Shown here piece by piece: positions 17,501 through 26,400 of a DNA stretch of 54,879 bases. The stretch comes from JAGLQA01 sp023135565. GTDB taxonomy: Bacteria > Acidobacteriota > Aminicenantia > UBA2199. A program made the translations under genes and the position numbers. Each line of letters opens with the position of its first letter. Position 1 is the first letter of the stretch. Below the pieces are notes generated by a model. It saw nothing but the letters and a program-made list of their open reading frames with translations, searched no databases and was not told where the DNA came from. The stretch covers positions 1 through 54,879 of the forward strand of contig DAOWCY010000016.1 of the NCBI GenBank assembly GCA_030639305.1, read 5' to 3'.

Positions 17501-18570
17501 AAAATCCCGGCTGCCATCTCTACGGATCTTTCAACGATCAACCCTACGATGGCGCCCGGTTTTATCCCTTTATTTCTTAAGACTTGCGCCAGTTGATCAG
17601 AACTGCGCTGCAATTCCCCGTAGGTTTCGGGTATTAGCAGCCGCTCCTCTGCACCTATTTTCGAACCTTCTACAGCAGTGGCGTCAGCGTTCTTTTCCAC
17701 CTGTTCGACAAATAATCCAGGCAGTGTTTTATCGGCGGGATACTCAGCTTCCGTACTATTAAACTCAACCAATATTTGTTTTTTTTCACTCTCGGTCAAT
17801 ATCTCGATCTTAAACAATTCCAGACCGGCATTCAAAAGCACTTTCTCCAGCAAAACCGGGAGATGACGGGCAATTTGTTCTATGGTTGTTTTTTCATAGC
17901 GCAGCGTATTATACTCCAATTCTCCTGCAACGACGCCGCCGTCCCTGCTGAAACAAAATAAAGTATTAACATTAATATGCTGGATATAATCCCGGTCATG
18001 AATGTTGTCAAGTAAAATAGCTGCGTCGAATAAAGGAAAATCCCGGTCCTGGCCCGGGGAAAGCGGCGCAGGTGACAAATCGAGCCGCTGGATCAACATC
18101 TCCACCGGGTAATTATGATGCTTGACTGCTGTTAGGACAACCTGTTTTACCCTTTGTAAAAAATCTCTAAAAGTAAGCTTGTCATCCATTTCTATCCTGA
18201 AGGGCAGCAAGGTATTAATAAACTCCCCTTCATTTTCCTGCCGGTAAATGGGCGAGCCGATTACGATATCCTTGTCTTTATTCGTACCGCTGCGGTACTT
18301 GTCGAGCAATATCGCCAGACCTGCCGTTAGTATTACATGGAGCGCATGATCCGACTCCTTACTTGCCGATATCAATTTAGCTTCCAACTCCCGGCTAAAA
18401 TCGAGGGCAACTTTATCCCAATCGTATCCTTCCTTCCCGGTTTTCCTAAAATCATAGGGGAAGCTGCTCTTCTGGATTTCCCCGGATAACTGCTGCTTCC
18501 AGTAATCCTTTGCTGCCATGTCCTGGCTGCCTGCTATAGCTTGCCTGTCGTGATAATCTCTATTTGCCAT
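14518..18570 (-). CDS. NRPS: half-C - A7 - T - terminal reductase
   Basis: A 1350-residue terminal NRPS. Residues 1-265 are only the C-terminal lobe of a condensation domain, starting just before K-D-Y-W (21-24), with no HHxxxDG. A7 spans about 285-815: YTSGTTGKPKG at 440-450, YRTGDLARW near 683-691, GKIDK near 820. The specificity code by eye is D-A-S-A-I-G-E-I-G, which I cannot assign. The carrier domain has S876 in DSGGNSM. Residues about 975-1350 are a thioester-reductase (NAD-binding) domain with T-G-G-T-G-F-L-G (980-987) and Y1142-x-x-x-K1146. It should release the chain as an aldehyde or alcohol; no thioesterase is present. An unusual 20-30-residue repeat-derived insert lies between the A6 and A7 motifs (about 655-682). 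The ATG has CGGAGG upstream, 24 bp after the previous stop. Confidence 0.93.
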   Translation of the reverse strand: MANRDYHDRQAIAGSQDMAAKDYWKQQLSGEIQKSSFPYDFRKTGKEGYDWDKVALDFSRELEAKLISASKESDHALHVILTAGLAILLDKYRSGTNKDKDIVIGSPIYRQENEGEFINTLLPFRIEMDDKLTFRDFLQRVKQVVLTAVKHHNYPVEMLIQRLDLSPAPLSPGQDRDFPLFDAAILLDNIHDRDYIQHINVNTLFCFSRDGGVVAGELEYNTLRYEKTTIEQIARHLPVLLEKVLLNAGLELFKIEILTESEKKQILVEFNSTEAEYPADKTLPGLFVEQVEKNADATAVEGSKIGAEERLLIPETYGELQRSSDQLAQVLRNKGIKPGAIVGLIVERSVEMAAGILAVLKAGGAYLPIEPGYPEDRISYMLEDSRAALLLTSRRLYEIGLEERCGKPLAIETVFLEDPYIGKCLPPEAVAPTDLAYVIYTSGTTGKPKGVMVEHRSVVNFIHWRLGAYGITGKDVTLLLLSYAFDAFGSNFYSSLLSGGMLVMIPESKKFDYDYIKEVIKEKEVTNAALVPGMYEALLSRCEAEDLESMRFIILGGEKAGANLIEKSRSKNSRLTHIVEYGPTEATIGSTVNIGISPQETTIIGKPIANTGIYVLDHFLQPQPVGVPGELYIGGTGLARGYLNNPELTAEKFVQGAAQPSSESHIDQPSQITPPQQSPLTLYRTGDLARWLPDGRIEFLGRLDRQVKIRGFRVEIGEIETLLNRHKDIEQCVVLTRETSAESERDLVAYYIKSKQSVSCKGSNNVELEEETGGFSTDGDTEECCITSLEIRKFLGAELPDYMVPSFLVELDEFPMTPTGKIDKKALAARKDLHSERELVEPGNEIEERILEVWKQVLGTDELGIENGFFDSGGNSMKAMAAVSQLSKEFSITIDHIYKYGTVAEISQNVGWQKDSLKNRIEAIRLSLREGREQTESGKEAAASMREEMEKEYRAYTEQVKKEKLPSLKANRKYRHILLTGGTGFLGSHLIYELLEVTGAELYLVVRGDSPGHAEERLSKRLAFYFGEDFYASNKERLRVVHGDIRGEKLGIEDSLYEELAGKLDGIVHSAADVRQFGMYDDFYKVNVEGTENLLKLAAAGKKIIFHYISTLGVSGGNIEGRSFIIFNEYCCDVGQQQDNVYSRTKLEAEKKVLSYREKGIDASIYRLGNLIAHSQTGKFQENIEGDAFYGQMKGFVTIGMVPNLSGMNFDLSFIDHITTSIVILMTRKNLMNGTYHLWNTNNLSWYNFVPLLNKAGIDIEAVGIEKFLDNLQEQIGKADNQYMEVIAHLLLHAGLFQEKSDILTKTTATNVVSFRTEFILRKLGFEWLKANESNIVKMIGHCKQVGFLE
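16528..16620. repeat. Repeat-derived insert in A7, between core motifs A6 and A7
   Basis: The plus strand has GTGAGGGGTGATTG-like units repeated with small changes (about 16528-16566), then an imperfect GGCTGCGCCGCACCCT hairpin-like stretch (16592-16607). The stretch is read in frame as a Q/P/S-rich loop. The same kinds of units lie at the equivalent place in A2 (43864-43990). Confidence 0.55.
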
Positions 18571-18594
18571 GATGCTAAACCTCCGTGATTAGAG

Positions 18595-21500
18595 CTAAAG
18601 TTCAAAATCCATTTCATGAATATTTGATTCTGCTTTTAATAGATCGTGTTCTAATTGAATATCTATCAGTTTAATATCCTTATTCTCCAACAAAATATCG
18701 AGGATATCTTTAAAATATTTTTCAAACCTAATAATGGTCTCTCTTTTAAATAATTTAGTCGAGTACTCGAACCTGAAAAACATTCTTTCCCCTATCTCTC
18801 CCAGGATTAGAGAAAGATCGAAAAGGGTGTCTCCCCGTTGAAAATCGTAAGAACCGACTTGCGGTGCGGGCGCTTCTCCTTTTGCTTCCTTTACTTCCCG
18901 GGCTTCCTGTGTTTCTTTTCCTTCCTTTGCTCCCGGTGTGCGGGGGCCTTCAAAATCAAGTAACATAAAACTTACATCGGATATGGGATTCCGCGACTGC
19001 TCCCGCTGCGATACGATCTTATCCACCAGGGTGTCGGTCTGGTAATCCTGGTTTTCGTAAGCTGCCAATATCCTGTCCCGCACTTCATGCAAAAATTCCC
19101 TGAAAGTTCTATCTCTGGCCGGGTAATTCCTTAAAAACAGCGTGTTGGCAAACATGCCGATTATCTGCTCTAAATCGCTGTGATTACGCCCGGTCAAAAT
19201 TGTAACCACAGTGATGTCTTCCTGGCCGCTTAATTTCGATAAAAATACATAATAAATAGCCAAAAAAACCATAAACATAGTGGCCTTCTCTTCCAAAGCA
19301 AGAGCTTTCAGGCGTTCTATTTTTTCCTTCTCTATGTCGAAAACCATCCAGCGGCCATCATAACTCTTTTTCGCCGGCCTGTCGAAATCGGTGGGTAAGT
19401 CCAACAGCGGCGGTTCTTCTTTAAACAGGTCCAGCCAATAAGTTTCCTGGCTTTTCATCCAGCCGGAATCTAATTCTTTATTATACCATTCGGTGTAATC
19501 TTTGTACTGTATTCTTAAGGGCGGTAATTCCTCCCCGCGGTAGGATGCCATTAACTCCTTGAAAAAAATCCCGTTGGATATGCCGTCGGAGATGATATGA
19601 TGCATATCTAACATCAGGATATAGCGAATAGCTCCGGCTTCGTTTATTTTTATCAGTCCTGCTCGCAGCAGCGGGGCTTTACTTAGGTCAAAGGGCCTTA
19701 TGAAACTCCTAACCGTCCGGTCTATGAGGGCATCCTGCTCCTGCTTAGAAGAGGAACCTGCCTGCCTGTCCCGGCTGCTGTGGTTTATCTCGAAATGTTC
19801 GATATCGAAATCGACTGTATCATGTATCCTCTGCACCGGCTCCCCGGCGATTATTTCAAAGCATACCCTGAAACTTTCATGCCTGCCGGTCAAACGCTGA
19901 AATATCTTTTTCACCTTCTCTTCATCGATGTTTCCATCGAGCACGTGGATGAAAGATAGGTTATAGCTTACGCTCGAGGGGTCCATTTTGTTCAAGAACA
20001 ACATCCTGCCCTGCATGGGGGATACCGGGTAGTATTCTTTCTTTTCTACCGGTTCGATAGTAGAGTAATCGACGCTGCCGCTGCTGCCGTCTATAAATTC
20101 AGCCACTTTTTTAATGGTGGCTGCGGCAAAAAAATCAGTTAGGGGAACTTTTATATTTAACACTTTATGAATGTGGGATATGAGGGTCATGGCTTTTAGA
20201 GAGTCACCGCCGATTTCAAAGAAATCGTCCCGCGGGCCGATCTCAGCCACTCCGAAAAAATCCTGCCAGAGCGTTAACAGCGCCGCTTCGGTTTTCTTCC
20301 CGGGGGCGGCGGGCAGCGGGAGAGACGCTTCATCCCCGGCTGCGGGGGATAACCCCTCACCTGTGCCAGTTTTAGCTTCCTCTTTCGGGCTGTCTGCCTG
20401 GAAATGCGCTGCCGGGGCCTTAGCTCCCGGAGCGGTCAAGCTTCCTGCCGTCCAGTAGGGCCGGCGCTCGAAAGCATAAACGGGCAGGGAAACACGTTTT
20501 CTTTCCTGGCCGGCGTAAAAGCCCTGCCGGTCTATTTCGATTCCTTCCTGCCATAACCGGCCTATCTTGCTCAAAAGAAAATAGTCGTCGGTGAGCGATT
20601 CGCTTTCTTTCGGCCCCCTGATAAGGTGGAGGATCAGGTGATGCGGTTTTTTTTCTTCATGTTGGTGAGCAAAGGTGCTCAATACCCGCCCTGCTCCTAC
20701 TTCTAAAAAAACAGGCTGTTTTTCTTTTAATAATCCTGTTAACCCGGCGGCAAAACGCACTGTCTGCCGCAATTGTCCTGTCCAATAGCCGGGGTCCGCG
20801 GCTTGTTGGACGGTAATCCAGGTGCCGGTAACATTAGAAATATAAGGTATTTGCGGTTTATTTAACTTCACTCCCGCTATTTTTTTCGCGAAATCTTTTA
20901 ATACCGGTTCCATCATGGCGGAATGGAAGGCATGAGAAGTATGAAGCAGCCGGTGCTTATACTCTTTTTCTTCCAATTCCTTCGATAGAAAACCGATGGC
21001 TGCAGCGGGGCCGGAAACCACACACAGGGAAGGACTGTTTTCGGCTGCCAGGGACAACTCTTTGTGCTTACTTAATAATGGCGTTAATTCTTTTTTGGAA
21101 AGGGATACGCTCAACATGTCACCGGCCGGCATGCGCTGCATCAACTTTCCTCTTTCCGCTACCAGGGCTAAGGCATCTTCTAAAGAAAAAACCCCGGACA
21201 AACAGGCGGCTGTATATTCCCCGATACTGTGACCGGTCATGGCATAAGGTTTGATTCCCCAGCTCATTAATAATTTTGCCAGGGCATACTGCACGGCAAA
21301 TATCAGCGGCTGCGCGAAGGCGGTATTATTTATGGGGTCTGAATTAGCCACAGAGGACCCGGAGGCGGGTGCTGTCGAATGCTGCTCCGGGTAAAGAATC
21401 GCTTTAATATCGAGACCCGACTCTTTCAAAATCTCGAAACAGCGCTCCATTTCTTCACGGAAAACCGGTTCTGTTTTATAAAGGTCTAAGCCCATGTTTA

Positions 21501-23202
21501 CATACTGGGTTCCTTGACCGGGAAACATAAATACTACCGGTTTATTCTCTTCCTTGACCTGCACAATGGGAGACAGGTCGCTGCCCGGGGAGAACGCTGC
21601 GATGATTTCGCCCGCCGAGGTGGCGGTGACAGTGCGCCTGTAAGCGAAAGCAGCGCGTCCTACCTGTAAAGTATAGGCAGCATCGGCCAAATTAATGCCC
21701 GGATTCTCTTCAAAAAAGCGGGTTAGGTTCCGACTCATTTTGTCTAAAGCAGGCTGCGTTTTGGCGGATAATGTAATTAATTGGGGAGTTTCATTCCTTG
21801 CCTCCGGCGGCCCTGCCGGGGGCCAAACTTTTGAAAAAGTTTGATCAAAACTTTTGTTTAATTTCATTCCTTTTTTGTGATTTTCCTCTTGCCATTCTTC
21901 CAAAATTACAAAGGCATTAGTACCGCCAAAACCGAGAGAATTAACCGCTGCCCTGGATGGTTCGCCCGTTTCTCCTTTTTCCAGTGAGGTCAGGCTGTCA
22001 TTCACCCTGAAAGGGCTGTTCTCAAAATCGATCTTCGGGTTCGGGGTTTCAAAATTAAGACTGGGGGGGATCACACGGTGCTTTAAAATAAGAACCGTTT
22101 TAATAAACCCGGCTGCTCCGGCTGCCGAATCTATGTGACCGATATTTGTTTTCACCGATCCGATGCGGCAAAAACCTTTTTTGTCCGTATCGAATGCCCG
22201 TATTAAAGATTGGATTTCGATAGGGTCTCCCAGGACGGTGCCGGTGCCATGAGCTTCGATATAACTTATGCTTTCAGGTGCTGCGCGGGAAATATGCAGG
22301 GCTTTCTTTACAGCTTCCGCCTGGCCTTCGATACTGGGGGCGTTAAAGCCGACTTTCCGGCTGCCGTCATTATTAATCGCCGAACCTTTAATCACCGCCT
22401 GGATGTTGTCGCCATCCCTCAGGGCGAACTTTAGCCGTTTCAATACAACTATACCGATGCCGCTGCCGCCGACACAGCCCCGGCTTGCAGCGTCAAAAGC
22501 ACGGCAGCGCCCGTCCGGCGAGCCGATCATGCCTTCCTGGTAAAGATAGCCGTTTTCACCGGAGAAAATAACTTTCGAACCGCCTGCCAGGGCCATATCG
22601 CATTCGCCGGTTAATAATGCCCGGCAGGCCATGTGAATCGCCACTAACGAAGTAGAACAGGCGCTCTGTACCACCACTGCCGGACCTTTGAGATTTAATT
22701 TGTAAGAAACCCTGGTGCTGAAAAAATCCCGGTCGATCAATTGTTGAGCGGTAAACTCACCTATCTTCCTAAATTTGCCGCTCAATATAGAGAGGGCCTG
22801 CCATTCGAAATTAGCCCCGGACCCCGCATAAAGCCCGATTAAACCGTCATATACATATGGATTATAACCAGCATCCTCCAGCGCTTGCCAGCAGCATTCA
22901 TGAAATATACGCAATTGCGGATCCATTACTTCCGCTTCGGCAGGCGTATAACCGAAAAAAGCTTCATCAAACATCTCTTTGTCCGCTAATTCACCACCGC
23001 GAACTTTGACATAATCGGGGTCCTGAATACTGTCAGGTTTTACTCCTGCTTCAAGCAGTTCCCGGTCGGTTAAAAAAATGATGGATTCCACTCCATTTTT
23101 TAGGTTTTCCCAGAATTCCCCGATGTTCTTTGCCCCAGGGAAACGTCCGGCCATACCGATTACAGCAATCTCAAAACCAGTCAGGTTACTTTTTTTATTC
23201 AT
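18595..23202 (-). CDS. PKS/NRPS hybrid: KS - AT - T - C
   Basis: A 1535-residue protein. The ketosynthase (about 10-435) has C182 in ACSTS, H318 in EAHGTGT and H356 in KTNIGH. The acyltransferase (about 550-850) has S659 in GHSIGE and H757-A-F-H, typical of malonyl-CoA. There is no KR, DH or ER, so the unit should stay a beta-ketone. The carrier has S1001 in GGDSL, and the C domain (about 1055-1520) has H1201-H-I-I-S-D-G. The chain ends in the acidic tail M-D-F-E-L. Residues about 448-467 in the KS-AT linker are encoded by a copy of the dispersed hairpin element. A lysine/glutamate-rich insert (about 1423-1447) interrupts the C-lobe. The ATG at 23202 has no clear Shine-Dalgarno site and follows a 238-bp repeat-rich gap. 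Confidence 0.93.
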   Translation of the reverse strand: MNKKSNLTGFEIAVIGMAGRFPGAKNIGEFWENLKNGVESIIFLTDRELLEAGVKPDSIQDPDYVKVRGGELADKEMFDEAFFGYTPAEAEVMDPQLRIFHECCWQALEDAGYNPYVYDGLIGLYAGSGANFEWQALSILSGKFRKIGEFTAQQLIDRDFFSTRVSYKLNLKGPAVVVQSACSTSLVAIHMACRALLTGECDMALAGGSKVIFSGENGYLYQEGMIGSPDGRCRAFDAASRGCVGGSGIGIVVLKRLKFALRDGDNIQAVIKGSAINNDGSRKVGFNAPSIEGQAEAVKKALHISRAAPESISYIEAHGTGTVLGDPIEIQSLIRAFDTDKKGFCRIGSVKTNIGHIDSAAGAAGFIKTVLILKHRVIPPSLNFETPNPKIDFENSPFRVNDSLTSLEKGETGEPSRAAVNSLGFGGTNAFVILEEWQEENHKKGMKLNKSFDQTFSKVWPPAGPPEARNETPQLITLSAKTQPALDKMSRNLTRFFEENPGINLADAAYTLQVGRAAFAYRRTVTATSAGEIIAAFSPGSDLSPIVQVKEENKPVVFMFPGQGTQYVNMGLDLYKTEPVFREEMERCFEILKESGLDIKAILYPEQHSTAPASGSSVANSDPINNTAFAQPLIFAVQYALAKLLMSWGIKPYAMTGHSIGEYTAACLSGVFSLEDALALVAERGKLMQRMPAGDMLSVSLSKKELTPLLSKHKELSLAAENSPSLCVVSGPAAAIGFLSKELEEKEYKHRLLHTSHAFHSAMMEPVLKDFAKKIAGVKLNKPQIPYISNVTGTWITVQQAADPGYWTGQLRQTVRFAAGLTGLLKEKQPVFLEVGAGRVLSTFAHQHEEKKPHHLILHLIRGPKESESLTDDYFLLSKIGRLWQEGIEIDRQGFYAGQERKRVSLPVYAFERRPYWTAGSLTAPGAKAPAAHFQADSPKEEAKTGTGEGLSPAAGDEASLPLPAAPGKKTEAALLTLWQDFFGVAEIGPRDDFFEIGGDSLKAMTLISHIHKVLNIKVPLTDFFAAATIKKVAEFIDGSSGSVDYSTIEPVEKKEYYPVSPMQGRMLFLNKMDPSSVSYNLSFIHVLDGNIDEEKVKKIFQRLTGRHESFRVCFEIIAGEPVQRIHDTVDFDIEHFEINHSSRDRQAGSSSKQEQDALIDRTVRSFIRPFDLSKAPLLRAGLIKINEAGAIRYILMLDMHHIISDGISNGIFFKELMASYRGEELPPLRIQYKDYTEWYNKELDSGWMKSQETYWLDLFKEEPPLLDLPTDFDRPAKKSYDGRWMVFDIEKEKIERLKALALEEKATMFMVFLAIYYVFLSKLSGQEDITVVTILTGRNHSDLEQIIGMFANTLFLRNYPARDRTFREFLHEVRDRILAAYENQDYQTDTLVDKIVSQREQSRNPISDVSFMLLDFEGPRTPGAKEGKETQEAREVKEAKGEAPAPQVGSYDFQRGDTLFDLSLILGEIGERMFFRFEYSTKLFKRETIIRFEKYFKDILDILLENKDIKLIDIQLEHDLLKAESNIHEMDFEL
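21798..21856. repeat. Dispersed hairpin element, copy 2, inside coding sequence
   Basis: This 59-bp copy is identical in structure to 23294-23352. It lies within the KS-AT linker of the KS-AT-T-C gene and is read in frame on the minus strand, giving a peptide with NKSFDQTFSK followed by VWPPAGPPEA. No stop codon is introduced. Confidence 0.9.
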
Positions 23203-23255
23203 TTAAGTTTCTTTATTAGTTATATTAATTTTAATTTCTATGAACAGCCATCAAA

Positions 23256-23287
23256 TTGCCTCCGGCGGCCCTGCCGGGGAGGCCCCC
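23256..23287. repeat. Dispersed hairpin element, GC half only
   Basis: Starts TTGCCTCCGGCGGCCCTGCC like the full copies but diverges at GGGGAGGCCCCC before the AT-rich half. It is followed after 6 bp by a full copy. Confidence 0.8.
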
Positions 23288-23293
23288 ATTAAA

Positions 23294-23352
23294 TTGCCTC
23301 CGGCGGCCCTGCCGGGGGCCAAACTTTTGAAAAAGTTTGATCAAAACTTTTG
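23294..23352. repeat. Dispersed hairpin element, full copy 3
   Basis: A full 59-bp copy in the same orientation as the others, with the GATCAAAAC variant. It lies directly after a truncated copy, suggesting local duplication. Confidence 0.9.
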
Positions 23353-23440
23353 ATTAGGAAGATTCAAGTGCATGTTTTTTGTCTCTCTATCCTCTTCTGG
23401 GAAGAGCCTTATGATTTAGATCGGAATTTTAGGCATATCG

Positions 23441-26400
23441 CTAATCCTGGTCGAACAATTGAACGGTTTCTTCAAGGGATTCACCGGCCCGCTCCAAAGC
23501 TTCCCGCTCCTTCGCCTGCTTAGAAAGGATTTCTTCTTTATCCTGCTCTATATAAGCCAGGAGTGCGCTGATGGTCGGGTGCTCGAAGAGAGTTAATACA
23601 GGCACCTCCCGCTGGAAAGCCTGCTTTAACCGGGAACTGACCTGGATGATATTGAGAGAATTGCCGCCTACATCGAAAAAATTATCCTGGATGCCTACTT
23701 TTTTTATACCGAGCACCTCTTCCCATATGTGGGCAATCTCTTTCTCCAGGTCTGAGGCGGGAGAAACATATACAGCCCCGGTTTCTATTTTGGTTCCTTC
23801 ATAATTAAGAAGAGCCTGCCTGTCCACTTTCCGGTTCTGGGTTAGCGGCACTTCATCCATCCGGATAAAATGTGAGGGGATCATGTAATAAGGTAATTTT
23901 TCCAAAAGATAACTTCTTAACCGGGAGACCGAAACTTCGGCTCCAGCTACGATGTAAGCACATAGGTATTTATCTCCGTCTTTCCCGGTCCTGGCCAGGA
24001 CGACGGCTTTCTCGACAGCGTCATTCTTAAGCAGGCGGCTCTCTATTTCTTCCAGTTCGATGCGGAATCCTCTTACTTTTACCTGGTAATCGATACGTCC
24101 TGAGAATTCGATGTCCCCGTCAGGCAGCCAACGGGCCAAATCACCGGTTTTGTATATCCAACCTTCTTCCAAAGCGGGGTCTTTGAAAAATTTCTCTTTA
24201 GTAGTGGCGGGTAGATTTACGTAGCCTTTGCCCACGCCTTCGCCTCCGATGCACAACTCCCCGGTGCAGCCGAAAGGCAGCATTTGATTGTTCTTATCGA
24301 CAATGTAAATGCGGGTGTTGAGGATAGGAGTGCCGATCGTCACTTTTTCCACTGCGGTTAATTCTTTTATAGTAGACCATACGGTGGTCTCCGTGGGCCC
24401 GTAGACATTGAATATGCGGCCCGAAAAGACCTGCTTGAGACGCTGGAATAAGTCCTGGGGGAACTCTTCTCCACCTACGATCAGGGTGCGAATAACCGCC
24501 GGGATCGTGGTTCCGCCTGCCTCTTTCCCGCTTCCCAGCAGCATGTTTAACCTGGAGGGAGTGAGCTGCATGATACTGATGTTATTGGCTGAAATGAACT
24601 TTTTCAACAATTCGGGATCGCCTTGATGCTTTTCAGTGGCTAACACTACATTTAAACCGCTGCTCAGGGGCAGGAGAGTTTCCAATACGAAGATATCGAA
24701 GGAGATGGTGGTTAAGGCCAGCACAGCGCTTCCCGGCTCGAAGGGGATACGCTGCGTCATGCCGGAAATAAAATTGACCACATTGCGCTGCTCTATCATC
24801 ACGCCTTTGGGTTTGCCGGTAGAACCGGAGGTGTAGATGGCATAAGCCGGGTCCCCGGGACCCGGTGCGGGACGAAGGCCTGTTCCCGCTTCATCGGGCG
24901 TGAAATTATCCCCTGCCTCAACTTCGACCGGGCTATCTAAAAAGACTTTCTCCCCTGTCCATTTGCCTACTTTTTCACCTGTGCCAAAAGTGCGCTTAGT
25001 GGTGAGTATAAGCTTTGTTTCACTGTCTGCCAGCATATAAGAAATACGGTCGGCGGGATAGGCCGGATCTATGGGAAGATAAGCTCCGCCGGCTGCTAAT
25101 ATTCCCAGCAGGGCTGTAATCATCGCTGCCGATCTCTCTACCATTACGGCGGCAATAATGCCGGGTTTTACCCCTTTTTCTTTCAGGTGATAGGCCAGTC
25201 GGGTAGACTTTTTTTCTAACTCCCGGTAAGTAAAAAGACAGTTTGCGGTTTCCGGTTCCTGCCCTGCTTCCTGCGCTGCATTTTGGGTCGATAGGGCGAT
25301 ATTTTCCGGGTTCTTTCTCGCTTGCTCCCGGAATAACCGGTATATGGTTTTTTCCCGGGGATACTCTGCTGTGGTGCGGTTCAAGTCCTGCAGCAGCTTT
25401 TTCTTTTCGGCTTTAGAGATAATCGAGTTTTTGTCGATTTTTCCCTGGGGGTTCTCGATGAAGCGGTGCAAAATTTCGCGGAAATAACCACATAAATTCT
25501 CCACTGTCTCCCCGGAAATGACTTCGGATGAATAGGGCAGCAGGATAAGAAAACTATCCCTGGTAATGTTTATGCCGAAATCAAATATGGTATTGGTTCT
25601 TTCATGGTCGGTCAGCTTGAGGGGGTCGGGGATATAAACATCGGCGCCGGCTAAGTCCATCTGCTTAAAAGCATAAAAATTGACAAAATTAAAATAAGTG
25701 TCGAACAGGGGATTACCGTCCCGGGTTTTTTCCCCGGTAATTTTCATGATTTCAGCCAGGGAGAGTTTATCGTATTTTTTCAGTTCCAGCATTTTGCGGT
25801 CGATTTCCTTTATGTATTCGAGCCAGGCGATACCGGCCGGGGTTTTTACTCTCACCGGTATAGTATTTAAAAAACAACCCAGGATTTTATCGCTGTCTTC
25901 GATTTCCGGCCTGTTATTGGCTACCAGCCCGACTACTAAATCATTTTCATAAGATAACATATTCAACATGTAAACATAAGCGGCAAAACAGAGATTCTTC
26001 AACTGCGTGTTGTTCTTTACGGCAAAATCATTCACCTGCTCCAGGAAGGAGCGGCCCAGGTCTAACACGAATTTTTCACTGCCCGGGCTTGCGCCGGTTT
26101 CGCCTGCTGCACCGGGAAAGTCCAGACGTTTGTAGTCTTCTAACTCATTTCTCCAATAATCCGCCGTTTTCTCAGCGGCCATTAATTTGTTCTTTTCGAC
26201 AAACTGCTCTGTAATATATACGTCATAGTTACTTTTTAACGGCGCGGGTTTAAAACCGGGTTCCTTCAGTAACTGCATGTAAGTATTGTTTAACTCGGTA
26301 AAAAACAAGGCATTACTCCAGCCGTCGGATATAACATGATGAACTTCAGCGCAGATGACATAATTCTTAGCGCCGAGAGAAAAAACAGTTAAACGCCATA

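Larger units (their letters stand above)
23203..23440. other. Intergenic region with two hairpin element copies
   Basis: This 238-bp gap lies between the 2557-residue NRPS gene and the KS-AT-T-C gene. It contains a truncated copy (23256-23287, GC half only) and a full copy (23294-23352) of the dispersed element in tandem. AT-rich DNA lies at 23219-23240, but I see no convincing promoter. Confidence 0.5.

Noticed and set aside
14317..23352. The recurring GCCTCCGGCGG repeats as a CRISPR array
   Set aside because: Copies are kilobases apart or irregularly spaced, some lie inside genes, and no cas genes are seen. They behave as dispersed hairpin elements.
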